36,140 nucleotides of DNA from Thermus sp. LT1-2-5 (GTDB lineage: Bacteria; Deinococcota; Deinococci; Deinococcales; Thermaceae): assembly GCF_040363165.1 (NCBI RefSeq), contig NZ_BSRG01000008.1, positions 1 to 36,140 on the forward strand, read 5' to 3'. The notes under the pieces were generated by a model, which did not search any database, had not been told where the DNA came from, and saw only the letters and a list, made by a program, of their open reading frames with translations. Below are positions 24,181-36,140 of the stretch, piece after piece. Position 1 is the first letter of the stretch; each line of letters opens with the position of its first letter. Position numbers and translations under genes: made by a program.

Positions 24181-25566
24181 ATGGACGCTTACGACCTCAT
24201 CGTCATCGGCACCGGCCCCGGCGGCTACCACGCCGCCATACGGGGAGCGCAGCTCGGCCTGAAGGTCCTGGCGGTGGAGGCCGCCGAGGTGGGAGGGGTG
24301 TGCCTCAACGTGGGCTGCATCCCCACCAAGGCCCTCCTGCACGCCGCCGAAACCCTGCACCACCTAAAGGTGGGGGAGGGCTTCGGCCTAAAGGCGACCC
24401 CGGAGCTGGACCTGGGAAAGCTCGGGTCCTGGCGGGAGAGCGTGGTGAAGAAGCTCACCGGGGGGGTGGCCGCCCTCCTCAAGGGGAACAAGGTGGAGCT
24501 GGTGCGCGGCTTCGCCCGCTTCGCCGGGCCCAAGGAAATAGAGGTGAACGGAAGGCGCTATGGCGCCAAAAGCCTCATCCTGGCCACGGGGAGCGAGCCC
24601 GCAAGCCTCCCTGGCTTCCCCTTTGGGGAGGACGTCTGGGACTCCACCCGGGCCCTGCGGGTGGAGGAGGGGATCCCTGGGCGCCTCCTCGTGATCGGGG
24701 GCGGGGCGGTGGGGCTGGAGTTGGGCCAGATCTACCACCGTTTAGGGGCCCAGGTGACCCTCATCGAGTACATGCCGGAGATCCTCCCCGCGGGCGACCC
24801 GGAAACCGCCGCCCTCCTCCGCCGGGCCCTGGAGAAGGAGGGCCTGCAGGTGCGCACGGGCACCAAGGCCGTGGGGTATGAAAAGAAGAAGGACGGCCTC
24901 CACGTGCGCCTCGAGGCCGCCCAAGGGGGCGGGGGGGAAGAGATCGTGGTGGATAAGATCCTGGTGGCCGTGGGCCGCAAGCCCCGCACCGAGGGCCTAA
25001 ACCTGGAAAAGGCAGGGGTGGCGCTAGACGCCAAGGGCTTCGTCAAGGTGAACGCCCGGATGGAAACCACCGCTCCCGGGGTCTACGCCATCGGGGACGT
25101 GGCCCGGCCCCCCCTCCTCGCCCACAAGGCCATGAAGGAGGGGCTGGTGGCCGCAGAGAACGCCGCCGGCAAGGACGCCGCTTTCGATTATCAAATCCCC
25201 AGCGTGGTCTACACCTCCCCCGAGTGGGCGGGGGTGGGCCTCACGGAGGAGGAGGCCAGGCGGGCGGGCTACCGGGTGAGGGTGGGGAAGTTCCCCTTTG
25301 CCGCCAGCGGCCGGGCCCTCACCCTGGGGGCCACGGAGGGGCTCATCAAGGTGGTGGGGGACGAGGAAACGGACCTCCTCCTGGGCGTCTTCATCGTGGG
25401 CCCCCAAGCGGGGGAGCTCATCGCCGAGGCCACCTTGGCCCTGGAGATGGCGGCCACGGTGTCCGACCTGGCCCTCACCGTCCACGCCCACCCCACGCTT
25501 TCCGAAGGGCTCATGGAGGCGGCGGAGGCCTTCCACAAACAGGCCATCCACATCCTGAACCGCTAG
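24181..25566 (+). CDS. lpd: Dihydrolipoyl dehydrogenase (E3)
   Basis: A 461-residue FAD enzyme that reoxidises the E2 lipoyl group and reduces NAD+. The N-terminal FAD Rossmann motif is [20 protein letters not shown] (7-26), the redox-active disulfide is Cys41/Cys46 ([13 protein letters not shown]), and the NAD site is [17 protein letters not shown] (about 170-186). The second FAD motif is [11 protein letters not shown], and the C-terminal catalytic dyad is HAHPTLSE. The ATG at 24181 is nine bases after E2. The gene ends in a small inverted repeat shared with the convergent hydroxyisobutyrate dehydrogenase gene. Confidence 0.97.
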   Translation: MDAYDLIVIGTGPGGYHAAIRGAQLGLKVLAVEAAEVGGVCLNVGCIPTKALLHAAETLHHLKVGEGFGLKATPELDLGKLGSWRESVVKKLTGGVAALLKGNKVELVRGFARFAGPKEIEVNGRRYGAKSLILATGSEPASLPGFPFGEDVWDSTRALRVEEGIPGRLLVIGGGAVGLELGQIYHRLGAQVTLIEYMPEILPAGDPETAALLRRALEKEGLQVRTGTKAVGYEKKKDGLHVRLEAAQGGGGEEIVVDKILVAVGRKPRTEGLNLEKAGVALDAKGFVKVNARMETTAPGVYAIGDVARPPLLAHKAMKEGLVAAENAAGKDAAFDYQIPSVVYTSPEWAGVGLTEEEARRAGYRVRVGKFPFAASGRALTLGATEGLIKVVGDEETDLLLGVFIVGPQAGELIAEATLALEMAATVSDLALTVHAHPTLSEGLMEAAEAFHKQAIHILNR

Positions 25567-25575
25567 CCTTAGCGG
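25560..25575. repeat. Inverted repeat between convergent lpd and 3-hydroxyisobutyrate dehydrogenase
   Basis: CCGCTA (25560-25565), four bases, TAGCGG (25570-25575) is a perfect 6-bp hairpin that spans both stop codons of the convergent genes. There is no clear T-tract on either side, so it can be at most a weak two-way terminator. Confidence 0.4.
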
Positions 25576-26438
25576 ATCTCCACCCCGGCCCAGCGCTCCA
25601 GGAGCTTTAGGGCCTCCACGTGGTCCGCTTCGGGGGAGAGCTCCCGCTGGGCCATCTCGTAGACCTCCCGGGTGAGGCGGAGGAGGGGGCTTGGGTCCTT
25701 GGCCCCCTCCAGCACCCCCATGGCGATGCCCAGGTCCTTCACCAAAAGCCCTAGGGCGAAGGTCTTGGGGAAGGCCCGGGTGAGGACCCTCTGTGGGATG
25801 AGGTTTTCCGTGGCGTTGGAGCGGCCGCTGGAAGCGTTGATCACCTCCAGGGCCTTTTCCGCAGAAACCCCCTGCCGCACCAAGGCCACAAGCCCCTCCC
25901 CCGCCGCCCAGAGGTTCACCGCCAAAAGGGCGTTGTTGATGGCCTTCACCGCATGTCCTGCCCCCACGGGCCCCACGTGGACCACCTTTCCGGCGTAGGC
26001 CAAGAAGGGCCTCACCTGCTCCACCGCCTCCTTTGGACCCCCCATCATCACCGTGAGGGTGCCCCGCTCCGCCCCCACCGTGCCCCCAGAGACGGGGGCG
26101 TCCAGGTAGGTGACCCCCTTTTCCTCTAGCCGCTCCGCCAGGCGCCGGCTCCCCTCGGGCTCGCCGCTGGTGGCGTCCACCCAGTAGGTGCCGGGCCTGA
26201 GGTGGGGCAAGAGGGCCTCCGCCACCTCCGCCACCTCCTTGGTGGTGGGCAGGCAGGTGAAGATCACCCGCGCCTCCGCCACCCGTTCCAGGGGCACGGC
26301 CTCCGAGCCGAACTCCTCCTGGTGCCTCGAGGCCTTGGCGAAGGTTCGGTTCCAGACCAAGGTGGGAAAGCGCTTGGCCAGATGCCCCGCCATGGGATAC
26401 CCCATGGCCCCAAGCCCGAGGAAGGCCACCTTCTCCAT
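25569..26438 (-). CDS. mmsB: 3-hydroxyisobutyrate dehydrogenase
   Basis: A 289-residue beta-hydroxyacid dehydrogenase that oxidises 3-hydroxyisobutyrate to methylmalonate semialdehyde in valine breakdown. The cofactor motif is [15 protein letters not shown] (6-20), the substrate-binding block [19 protein letters not shown] lies at about 115-133, and the catalytic Lys is in [15 protein letters not shown] (about 162-176). The family also includes glyoxylate and tartronate semialdehyde reductases. Location beside the branched-chain dehydrogenase favours the valine role. It is last in the lipB-lipA-DUF3054 operon, nine bases after DUF3054, with AAGGGG before the ATG. Confidence 0.9.
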   Translation of the reverse strand: MEKVAFLGLGAMGYPMAGHLAKRFPTLVWNRTFAKASRHQEEFGSEAVPLERVAEARVIFTCLPTTKEVAEVAEALLPHLRPGTYWVDATSGEPEGSRRLAERLEEKGVTYLDAPVSGGTVGAERGTLTVMMGGPKEAVEQVRPFLAYAGKVVHVGPVGAGHAVKAINNALLAVNLWAAGEGLVALVRQGVSAEKALEVINASSGRSNATENLIPQRVLTRAFPKTFALGLLVKDLGIAMGVLEGAKDPSPLLRLTREVYEMAQRELSPEADHVEALKLLERWAGVEIR

Positions 26439-26447
26439 GCCCCTTTT

Positions 26448-26810
26448 TTACCAGAGCTTGAGGAGCTTGGCGAGGCCCCGGAGAAAAAGGAGGAAAAGCA
26501 GGCTAAAGACCATGGCCACGCCCAGGAAGACGAAAAACCCCACGCCAAAACTCCCCCCAAGGACCATCTGCCGCAGCCATAGCCCGCTGGGGAAGGCGAG
26601 GAGCCAGGTGAGGAGGAGGTTCCGCCAACTGGGCCTCCGGTAGGTGCCGAGGAAGGGGGAAAGGAGAAGCCAGACGAAAAGCACCGGGAGGACGTTGCGG
26701 GCAAGGCCCCCTAGGGTCACCGCCTGGCCGTGGGAAAGAAGCCCCAAGGCGGCGAAGAGGAGGAGGGCCAAGAGATCCAGGAGGAAGAGGTAGGGGGAAG
26801 GCCTTCCCAT
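26448..26810 (-). CDS. DUF3054 family membrane protein
   Basis: A 120-residue integral membrane protein with four predicted helices at about 5-25, 37-55, 63-80 and 87-112. The FLLDLLALLLFAALGLLSHG start and the FPSGLWLRQMV segment fit DUF3054. The function is unknown. It sits between lipA and the hydroxyisobutyrate dehydrogenase gene with nine-base gaps on both sides, so it is co-transcribed with them; a link to valine metabolism or lipoylation is only positional. Confidence 0.85.
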   Translation of the reverse strand: MGRPSPYLFLLDLLALLLFAALGLLSHGQAVTLGGLARNVLPVLFVWLLLSPFLGTYRRPSWRNLLLTWLLAFPSGLWLRQMVLGGSFGVGFFVFLGVAMVFSLLFLLFLRGLAKLLKLW

Positions 26811-26819
26811 GGCGGGATT

Positions 26820-29312
<2,493 letters not shown>

Positions 29313-29320
29313 TTGGACGG

Positions 29321-29328
29321 AGTATAAT
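29321..29328. promoter_or_regulatory. Overlapping divergent -10 boxes (SDR and hydroxyacid oxidase)
   Basis: AGTATAAT is read both ways: TATACT on the minus strand (29321-29326), eight bases before the SDR ATG, and TATAAT on the plus strand (29323-29328), twelve bases before the ATG at 29341. The boxes share four base pairs, so the two promoters must exclude each other. Confidence 0.65.
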
Positions 29329-29340
29329 CCGGGCAAACCC

Positions 29341-30597
29341 ATGTGGGGAAGAAGGGTGCAACAGGCCATCTACCTGCGGGGCTTCCTGGGGGAACGGCCG
29401 CCTTTGCCCCTGCACCCCGAGGCCCTAGAGGAGGCAGCCCAAAGGCGCATGTCCCCCGAGGCCTTCGCCTACGTGGCGGGCGGGGCGGGGATAGAGGCCA
29501 CCATGGCGCAAAACCGCAAGGCCTTTGCCCAGGTAACCCTCTGGCCCAGGATGCTCCGGGGGGCCCCGCCCCCGGACCTCAAAACCACCCTTTGGCACAA
29601 GACCTGGGCCGCCCCCCTCTTTCTCGCCCCCATTGGCGTTTTGGAGCTCGCCCACCCCCAGGCGGAGCTGGCGGCGGTGCGGGCGGCGGCCCAAAGGGGC
29701 ATCCCCTTCATGGTCTCCAACCAAGCCTCCCACCCCCTGGAGGCCGTGGTGGAGGCGGCCAAGGCGGTGAACCCCGAGGCTTCCGTCTTCTTCCAGCTTT
29801 ACCACTCCAGCGACGCCCGGGTGGTGGAGAGCTTCCTCCGGCGGGCGGAAAGGGCGGGGTGCGCCGGGGTGGTCCTCACCGTGGACACGGTGCAGCTGGG
29901 CTGGCGCCCCCGGGATCTGGCCCTCGGCCACCTTCCCTTCCTCAAGGGGCAGGGCCTGGCCATCTACCTCACCGACCCCGCCTTCCTGGAAGCCTTGCAG
30001 GAGCCGTTGGAGGGGCCTTCCCTGCGCCCTAGGCCTACCCTGGCCCTCCTCCGGAACCTCCTCGCCCTCAGGCGGGCGGGGAAGCGCTTCGGCCTAAGCC
30101 TGGCCCAGATGCAAAAGGCGGTGCGCCGCTTCGTGGCCACCTACTCCTTTCCCGAGCTCTCCTGGGAGGAGGTGCGGCGGGTGCGGGAAGCCACCCCCCT
30201 TCCCCTCCTCCTCAAGGGCCTCCTCCACCCCGAGGACGTGGCCAAGGCGGTGGCCCTAGGGGTGGACGGGATCTACGTTTCCAACCACGGGGGACGGCAG
30301 GTGGACGGGAGCCTGGCGGCCCTAAAGGCCCTTCCCCTGGCGGTGGAAGCGGCGGAGGGCAAGGTCCCCGTCCTGATGGACAGCGGCGTCCGCACCGGGG
30401 CGGACGCGGTCAAGGCCCTGGCCCTGGGGGCCAAGGCGGTGGGGCTAGGGCGGCCCTACGTCTACGCCCTGGCCCTAAGGGGGGAGGAAGGGGTGGGCGC
30501 CCTCTTGGACCACTTCCTGGCGGAGATGGAGCTCACCCTGGCCCTCATGGGGGTAGCCCGCTTGGAGGAGCTCGGCCCCCCCTGGCTTCAAGGCTAA
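29341..30597 (+). CDS. FMN-dependent alpha-hydroxy acid oxidase/dehydrogenase (LldD family)
   Basis: A 418-residue FMN enzyme of the lactate dehydrogenase/lactate 2-monooxygenase/glycolate oxidase family. It shows FAYVAGGAGIEATMAQNRKAF (42-62), VFFQLYHSSD (FMN/substrate), VVLTVDTVQLGWRPRDL, the catalytic His at about 316 in SNHGGRQVDG, and the FMN phosphate site DSGVRTGADAVKALALGAKAVGLGRP. The 418-residue length and long N-terminus look more like the lactate 2-monooxygenase branch than short LldD. The substrate (lactate, glycolate or branched 2-hydroxy acid) cannot be told. The ATG at 29341 follows the TATAAT box. A strong hairpin terminator overlaps its stop codon. Confidence 0.9.
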   Translation: MWGRRVQQAIYLRGFLGERPPLPLHPEALEEAAQRRMSPEAFAYVAGGAGIEATMAQNRKAFAQVTLWPRMLRGAPPPDLKTTLWHKTWAAPLFLAPIGVLELAHPQAELAAVRAAAQRGIPFMVSNQASHPLEAVVEAAKAVNPEASVFFQLYHSSDARVVESFLRRAERAGCAGVVLTVDTVQLGWRPRDLALGHLPFLKGQGLAIYLTDPAFLEALQEPLEGPSLRPRPTLALLRNLLALRRAGKRFGLSLAQMQKAVRRFVATYSFPELSWEEVRRVREATPLPLLLKGLLHPEDVAKAVALGVDGIYVSNHGGRQVDGSLAALKALPLAVEAAEGKVPVLMDSGVRTGADAVKALALGAKAVGLGRPYVYALALRGEEGVGALLDHFLAEMELTLALMGVARLEELGPPWLQG

Positions 30598-30621
30598 AAG
30601 GCGGGGCTTCACCCCGCCTTT
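30597..30621. terminator. Two-way intrinsic terminator between hydroxyacid oxidase and rplI
   Basis: A 10-bp stem, AAAGGCGGGG (30597-30606) and CCCCGCCTTT (30612-30621), with a five-base loop. A-rich on the left and T-rich on the right, it can end transcription from both convergent units. Confidence 0.85.
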
Positions 30622-30641
30622 CGGCCTGCCGGGCTTCGCCC

Positions 30642-31085
30642 CTACTGGGCCACCACGCTCACCTTGAGCTGGATGGGCACCTCGGGGTGGGGCTTGTAGG
30701 TGAGGACGTACTCCCCGAGTTCCTTGATGGGCCGCTCCAGGGCGAGGCGCTTGGGGTCAATGGTGATGCCGTGCTGGCGGGCCAAGGCCTCGGCCACGTC
30801 CTTGGCGGTCACGGAGCCGTAGATCTTGTTCTCCCCCGCCCGCACCGGGATGGTGAGGGTGAGGCTCTCCAGGATCTCCTTAAGCCGCTCCGCCTCCGCC
30901 TTGCGCTCCGCCAGGCGCTTAGCCTGGGCGCGGATCTTGGCCTCGAGGGCCTTCAGGTTGCTCTCCGTGGCCAAGACCGCCAAGCCCCGGGGCAGGAGGT
31001 AGTTCTTAGCGTAGCCGGGCTTGACGTTCACCACCTGGCCCACATCGCCCAGGTTCTCCAGGGGTTCTAGCAGGATGACCTTCAT
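30642..31085 (-). CDS. rplI: 50S ribosomal protein L9
   Basis: A 147-residue L9 with the N-terminal rRNA-binding domain (MKVILLEPLENLGDVGQVVNVKPGYAKNYLLPRGLA), a long connecting helix (about 41-75) and the C-terminal domain with GENKIYGSVTAKDVAEAL. The ATG at 31085 gives the standard MKVILLE start; a GTG two codons earlier lies in the ribosome site region. Last gene of rpsF-ssb-rpsR-rplI, nine bases after rpsR. Confidence 0.98.
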   Translation of the reverse strand: MKVILLEPLENLGDVGQVVNVKPGYAKNYLLPRGLAVLATESNLKALEAKIRAQAKRLAERKAEAERLKEILESLTLTIPVRAGENKIYGSVTAKDVAEALARQHGITIDPKRLALERPIKELGEYVLTYKPHPEVPIQLKVSVVAQ

Positions 31086-31094
31086 GTCCACCCC

Positions 31095-31364
31095 CTACTT
31101 GCGCACCAGCTTCTCGGTGAAGGGCAGAAGCCCCAGGATCCTGGCCCGCTTGATGGTCTTGGCCAGGATCCTTTGCTCCTTGGCGGAAAGCCCCGTGCGG
31201 CGGCGGGGAAGGATCTTCCCCGTCTCCGACAGGAACCGCTTCAGCACCTCCACGTTCCGGTAGTCCTTCAGGTCAAACTCTCCCAGGGTGGCCTTTACCT
31301 TGGCCTTCCGGGAGGGGCGCCGCTGCGCCTCCTTCTTGGTGGGTTTAGCGTTCTTCGTGCTCAA
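31095..31364 (-). CDS. rpsR: 30S ribosomal protein S18
   Basis: An 89-residue S18, with the conserved core [48 protein letters not shown] and a basic, disordered N-terminus. The start is a TTG at 31364 that overlaps the ssb stop as TTGA (31361-31364). No ATG gives the known N-terminal sequence STKNAKP, so the rare start is well supported and implies coupling to ssb translation. Confidence 0.97.
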   Translation of the reverse strand: MSTKNAKPTKKEAQRRPSRKAKVKATLGEFDLKDYRNVEVLKRFLSETGKILPRRRTGLSAKEQRILAKTIKRARILGLLPFTEKLVRK

Positions 31365-32170
31365 AACGGCAGATCCTCCTCCGGCGGGAAGTCCTCGAGT
31401 CCCTCGTCAATGTCCACCCCACCCGTCTGGACCGGTTGGGGCCTGCTTCCGCCGGTCTGGGCAGGCCCACGGGTGGGTCGCTCCAGGCGGAGGGCTTCCA
31501 CGCGGGTCTGGAAGCGCCTTTCCCCGCTGGAGCTGGTCCAGGAGTCGTTCACCAGTCGGCCGATGACCAAAAGCCCATCGCCCTTCCGGAGCTCCCCGGC
31601 CCACTCGGCTAGGTCGCGCCAGGCCTGAACCTCCACAAAGTGGGTCCGCTCCTCCCGGTCTGCCTCTCCCCCTTGCCCCCGGCGGCGCTCGTTCACCGCC
31701 AGGCCCAGCCGGGCCACCGCCGTCCCCTGGGGGGTGTAGCGGAGCTCGGCGTCGCGGGTGAGGTTGCCCATGAGCACCACCTGGTTCAGGGCGTGGCGGA
31801 GGCGGGGCTGGCTCTTGGCGTCCTCCAGGGTTTCCCGCCCACGGGCGTCTAAGGGGTCAATGAAGTCGGCCCGCACCTGGAGTTCGCTCCGCTTCTCCCC
31901 GTCCCGCTCCCACTGGCGGTACTCCAGCCGCCCCTCCACGAAGAGGAGCTGGCCCTTTTCCAAGACATCCCCCCACATCTCCGCCTGGCGGCCGAAAAGG
32001 CGCACCCGGTGGTACCAGGGCACCTCCCGCTCCTGGCCGCTTTCATCCCAAAGGGTATCCTGCCCGGCCAGGTGGAGCTCTAAAATGGCGAGCCCCCCCG
32101 GGGTGTAGCGCATGTCGGGCCGGGAGATGAGGGAGCCGATAAGGAATACGCGGTTCAGGCCTCTTGCCAT
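31361..32170 (-). CDS. ssb: Single-stranded DNA-binding protein with two OB folds
   Basis: A 269-residue SSB. Two OB folds lie in one chain, at about 1-110 ([25 protein letters not shown]) and 125-230 ([33 protein letters not shown]). They are followed by a flexible acidic tail ending EEDLPF, the partner-binding tip. Two OB folds per chain, giving a functional dimer, is the Deinococcus-Thermus form, unlike the one-fold tetramer of most bacteria. It lies nine bases after rpsF in the usual ribosomal protein operon. Confidence 0.98.
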   Translation of the reverse strand: MARGLNRVFLIGSLISRPDMRYTPGGLAILELHLAGQDTLWDESGQEREVPWYHRVRLFGRQAEMWGDVLEKGQLLFVEGRLEYRQWERDGEKRSELQVRADFIDPLDARGRETLEDAKSQPRLRHALNQVVLMGNLTRDAELRYTPQGTAVARLGLAVNERRRGQGGEADREERTHFVEVQAWRDLAEWAGELRKGDGLLVIGRLVNDSWTSSSGERRFQTRVEALRLERPTRGPAQTGGSRPQPVQTGGVDIDEGLEDFPPEEDLPF

Positions 32171-32179
32171 GTCAAAAGT

Positions 32180-32485
32180 CTACGCCTTGGTCAGGAGGGG
32201 CTCCTGGGCCTTGACCACCATGACCCGACGCACGTTGTCGCGGATCCGGAGTTCCCGGGCCAGGTCGTTCACCCGGTCCTCGGGCATCTCCACCTGGTAG
32301 AAGAGGAAGTAGCCCTGGGGGTCCTTGGCAATGGGGTAGGCCAGGCGGCGCACCCCCCACTCCTCCACCTTCACCACCTGCGCCCCAAAGGCCTCGAGGG
32401 CCTTCCCGATGATCTCCTTCTCCAGGGCGAGCTGGCTTTGCTCCAGGCTGGGGTTAAGGATGATGTTTACCTCGTACCTGCGCAT
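32180..32485 (-). CDS. rpsF: 30S ribosomal protein S6
   Basis: A 101-residue S6 (MRRYEVNIILNPSLEQSQL…, WGVRRLAYPIAKDPQGYFLFYQVEMP, IRDNVRRVMVVKAQEPLL). The ATG at 32485 has AGGAGGTG three bases upstream; the longer frame reaching 32518 starts inside the leader and is rejected. First gene of the rpsF-ssb-rpsR-rplI operon. S6 pairs with S18 on the 30S platform. Confidence 0.98.
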   Translation of the reverse strand: MRRYEVNIILNPSLEQSQLALEKEIIGKALEAFGAQVVKVEEWGVRRLAYPIAKDPQGYFLFYQVEMPEDRVNDLARELRIRDNVRRVMVVKAQEPLLTKA

Positions 32486-32526
32486 CTTCACCTCCTCTCC
32501 GGGCCCGGCAGGCCGCACGAAGGAAG

Positions 32527-32532
32527 ATTATA
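32527..32532 (-). promoter_or_regulatory. Promoter -10 box of the rpsF operon
   Basis: A consensus TATAAT on the minus strand lies about 41 bases before the rpsF ATG. Unlike most promoters in the window it leaves a leader of roughly 35 bases with a strong ribosome site. No good -35 match is seen 16-18 bases upstream. Confidence 0.65.
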
Positions 32533-32547
32533 CCCCCTCCTTTCCCC

Positions 32548-32579
32548 AAATAAAAGACCCAGGGGGCCCGAAGGCCCCC
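32548..32579 (-). terminator. Intrinsic terminator after tRNA-Asn
   Basis: On the minus strand the order is GGGGGCC, TTCG loop, GGCCCCC (stem arms at 32573-32579 and 32562-32568), then a T-rich stretch with TTTTATTT. It begins four bases after the encoded CCA of the tRNA. The T-rich tail abuts the rpsF promoter region. Confidence 0.85.
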
Positions 32580-32582
32580 ACC

Positions 32583-32658
32583 TGGCTCCGCGGGCAGGAT
32601 TCGAACCTGCGACCAACCGGTTAACAGCCGGCCGCTCTACCAGCTGAGCTACCGCGGA
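32583..32658 (-). tRNA. tRNA-Asn (GUU)
   Basis: A complete 76-base tRNA cloverleaf read on the minus strand. The acceptor stem is TCCGCGG/CCGCGGA, with D arm GCTC/GAGC, anticodon arm GCCGG/CCGGT with loop CTGTTAA (anticodon GTT), variable loop TGGTC, T arm GCAGG-TTCGAAT-CCTGC, discriminator G and an encoded CCA (32583-32585). Base pairs 1-7/66-72 are all Watson-Crick; 27-43 is a G-T pair. Anticodon GUU reads both Asn codons. Confidence 0.97.
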
Positions 32659-32673
32659 CCGACCGCATGGAGC

Positions 32674-32702
32674 ACTATACCAGGGCCACAGGCGAGCGTC
32701 AA
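32674..32702 (-). promoter_or_regulatory. Promoter of tRNA-Asn
   Basis: On the minus strand TTGACG (32697-32702) and TATAGT (32674-32679) are separated by exactly 17 bases, about 15 bases before the mature tRNA end. This is the best two-box promoter in the window, typical for stable RNA. It starts five bases beyond the uvrB stop codon. Confidence 0.85.
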
Positions 32703-32707
32703 GATGG

Positions 32708-34702
<1,995 letters not shown>

Positions 34703-34708
34703 CCCCTT

Positions 34709-34714
34709 AGTTTA
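34709..34714 (-). promoter_or_regulatory. -10 box of uvrB
   Basis: On the minus strand TAAACT precedes the uvrB ATG by six bases, a leaderless arrangement. It lies just downstream of the terminator of the S-layer-like gene, so uvrB has its own transcription. I see no LexA-type palindrome. Confidence 0.55.
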
Positions 34715-34723
34715 GCCCAAAGG

Positions 34724-34750
34724 AAAACCCCCCGCCCCTTGGGCGGGGGG
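34724..34750 (-). terminator. Intrinsic terminator after the S-layer/porin-like gene
   Basis: On the minus strand a 10-bp stem CCCCCCGCCC (34741-34750) / GGGCGGGGGG (34728-34737) with a three-base loop is followed by TTTT (34724-34727). It lies 16 bases after the stop codon of the upstream gene. Confidence 0.85.
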
Positions 34751-34765
34751 AAGCGCCTTTCGGCC

Positions 34766-36140
34766 TTAGAACTTCACGGTGTAGCTCACGCGGAAGGCCT
34801 TGGCCACGGTGTCCACCGTGCCCCCGAAGGGGGAGTTGGGCTGGCCCCCGCGGAGGCGGAAGTACCCGCCCGCCATGGAGAGGTCGTAGTACTTGAGCTC
34901 CCCGTAGAGCCCCTCAATGGAGCCCGAGTTGCTGCCAAAGGAGGCCGTGGGGGCACCCGGGCCACCCGGGTTGGCGAAGAGGCGGTCCCGGTCGTAGGAG
35001 AAGGCGTTCTCGCCAGCGCCCACGGTGATAAGACTCCCTGCACCCTGGGCCACGTTCCAGGCTCCGTAGATGGCCCCCGCCACGGTAAAGCTCAGGCCAG
35101 GAGCGAAGAGCTCGTTGAGCGTGAGCCCGGCCCGGCCGTAGACCTCGCCCGCCCGAGCACCGCCGCCGAAGCGGGTGGAGCGGTAAGCGGCGTCGGCGCT
35201 CAAGCTCGGCTTGAAGGGCAGGGCCAAGGGATCGGTGCTGAGCCGCACACCTGCCTTGAGGGCGTTGTAGTCCAGGTTGCCGCCTCCGGTGCCGTCGTCA
35301 AAGTAGTGGAAGCGGACCCCAGGCTGGGCCTTGATGGGGCCCAGGGCCAGGGGCTGGGCGAAGAAGGCCGCCACCTGGATATCGTTGTGGCTGCTCGCGG
35401 TGAAGCGGGTGTACTGGGCCACCACGGAAAGCCCCTTGACCAGAGCGTCCTCGGCGTCGGCCTGGTGCTCCAAGCGGACACCGAAGCTGGAGGAGTAGCG
35501 CTGGGTGGGGTTGTTGAGGAAGTAATTAGACCCAGGGTTCAAGAAATTGGTTGCCGTGCAAGAGAAGGCCGTGGGGCTGGTGGCGTTATCGCAAGCCCGG
35601 TTGAAGTAGCCCGTGAGGCTGAAGCCGCGGAAGAGGGAGGCCTTGGCGGCCACGCCGAAGGCAATGTCGTTGTTGGGGGAGCTAGCGGCGTCGTTGTAGC
35701 CGCGGGCGCTGTCCAGGTAAGCCTCCACCCCCACGGGGCCCAAGGTACCCTTGGCTTCCACACCGAAGCCCCGGGTGTTATATCCGTAGGGAGCCGTGGC
35801 GATCAGCTCACCGTAGTAGTTGCTGTCCTCGTTCTCGGACATGCTGGCCTGGCCGTCAGCGTACTCGGTGTCCACAGCCCGGTAGTTGGCGGAGAGGCTC
35901 ACGGGACCCAGGTTCACCTCAGCTTTGCCGTAGTAGGCCCAGCTGGAACGGTTGCTGTCAAAGTAGGCGGTGAAGGGCTCGCCGAGGCCCAACGTTTTGG
36001 AGCTCACCCACAGCCCGGAGAGCTTGGCCGGGCCAAGCTCCAAGCTCGCATCGGCCCCGATGGCGGAGCGAATGCCCACGTTCAGGGCGTAGTTCAGACC
36101 TAGGCTAGCGCCCTGGAGGGGCTTGAGCACCGTGCGGATA
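34766..36140 (-). CDS. slpA: S-layer/outer-membrane protein, C-terminal beta-barrel part (5' end outside window)
   Basis: At least 457 residues, open to the window edge. The sequence alternates hydrophobic and polar residues with frequent aromatic ends (GLSVVAQYTRFTASS, AGLTLNELFAPGLSFTVAG, MAGGYFRLRGG), as in an outer-membrane beta barrel, and ends FRVSYTVKF with the terminal Phe used for outer-membrane insertion. This fits the C-terminal domain of the Thermus SlpA/OmpM-type protein, whose N-terminal SLH domain anchors to the cell-wall polymer and would lie beyond 36140. A GTG at 36130 is in frame but is internal, because the frame continues upstream. One Cys pair (CDN…FSC) lies in a loop. 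The SlpA identity is from fold and position next to uvrB. Confidence 0.8.
   Translation of the reverse strand, partial: IRTVLKPLQGASLGLNYALNVGIRSAIGADASLELGPAKLSGLWVSSKTLGLGEPFTAYFDSNRSSWAYYGKAEVNLGPVSLSANYRAVDTEYADGQASMSENEDSNYYGELIATAPYGYNTRGFGVEAKGTLGPVGVEAYLDSARGYNDAASSPNNDIAFGVAAKASLFRGFSLTGYFNRACDNATSPTAFSCTATNFLNPGSNYFLNNPTQRYSSSFGVRLEHQADAEDALVKGLSVVAQYTRFTASSHNDIQVAAFFAQPLALGPIKAQPGVRFHYFDDGTGGGNLDYNALKAGVRLSTDPLALPFKPSLSADAAYRSTRFGGGARAGEVYGRAGLTLNELFAPGLSFTVAGAIYGAWNVAQGAGSLITVGAGENAFSYDRDRLFANPGGPGAPTASFGSNSGSIEGLYGELKYYDLSMAGGYFRLRGGQPNSPFGGTVDTVAKAFRVSYTVKF

Noticed and set aside
34739-36103. A 454-codon + strand open frame opposite the S-layer/porin-like gene
   Set aside because: It is an antisense shadow. 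The minus frame has outer-membrane barrel features and a terminal Phe, with a terminator downstream. Long antisense frames are expected at this GC content.

Overview
The window is a piece of a Thermus chromosome, close to T. thermophilus in protein content. The evidence is very high GC with G/C at almost every third codon position, a two-OB-fold SSB, an S-layer/porin-type C-terminus beside uvrB, HemQ, a branched-chain E1-E2-E3 cluster and many promoters of the Thermus leaderless type (a -10 box 6-8 bases before the start codon). I see no transposon, CRISPR array, phage gene or rRNA. Genes are packed tightly, often with 4-bp ATGA-type overlaps.

Region 1 (1-7467): the end of an unidentified + strand gene meets a seven-gene minus-strand operon. 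In transcription order this is an OmpR-type response regulator, a histidine kinase, two TolC-family proteins, a membrane fusion protein, an ABC ATPase and a MacB-type permease. It looks like a two-component-controlled tripartite ABC exporter. The second TolC-like protein has lost both beta-barrel hairpins, and the permease has lost its normal C-terminus. Region 2 (7551-9448): a divergent module of a short ApbE-like FMN transferase, a Tat-signal DUF2271 protein and a PepSY-associated membrane protein, which resembles an extracytoplasmic flavin/redox cassette. The divergent promoter between regions 1 and 2 holds a symmetric array of four TAAC half-sites at 11-bp period. The same element recurs at the same spacing before the first tolC gene. 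This suggests that one response regulator controls both the exporter and the flavin module, and it is the best candidate here for an undescribed system.

Region 3 (9443-14035): HemQ and a half-length HemQ-like paralogue on the minus strand, then divergently an MscS channel followed by a 750-residue coiled-coil protein. hemQ and mscS share a palindromic pair of -10 boxes. Region 4 (14057-20608): the (p)ppGpp synthetase/hydrolase, a YjbQ-family protein, a methyltransferase, a long-form sugar-1-phosphate nucleotidylyltransferase, biotin ligase, a DUF2203 protein, a zincin-like metallopeptidase and RlmH.

Region 5 (20627-29312): the branched-chain 2-oxoacid dehydrogenase operon (E1 alpha, E1 beta, E2, E3) behind a roughly 100-nt structured leader. 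It converges on lipB-lipA-DUF3054-3-hydroxyisobutyrate dehydrogenase, so lipoyl cofactor supply and a later step of valine breakdown sit next to the complex that needs them. An SDR gene precedes lipB. Region 6 (29341-36140): an FMN-dependent alpha-hydroxy acid oxidase, then on the minus strand rpsF-ssb-rpsR-rplI, tRNA-Asn with a textbook promoter, uvrB, and the 3' part of an S-layer/outer-membrane protein gene cut by the window edge. No stretch longer than about 130 bases lacks a gene.
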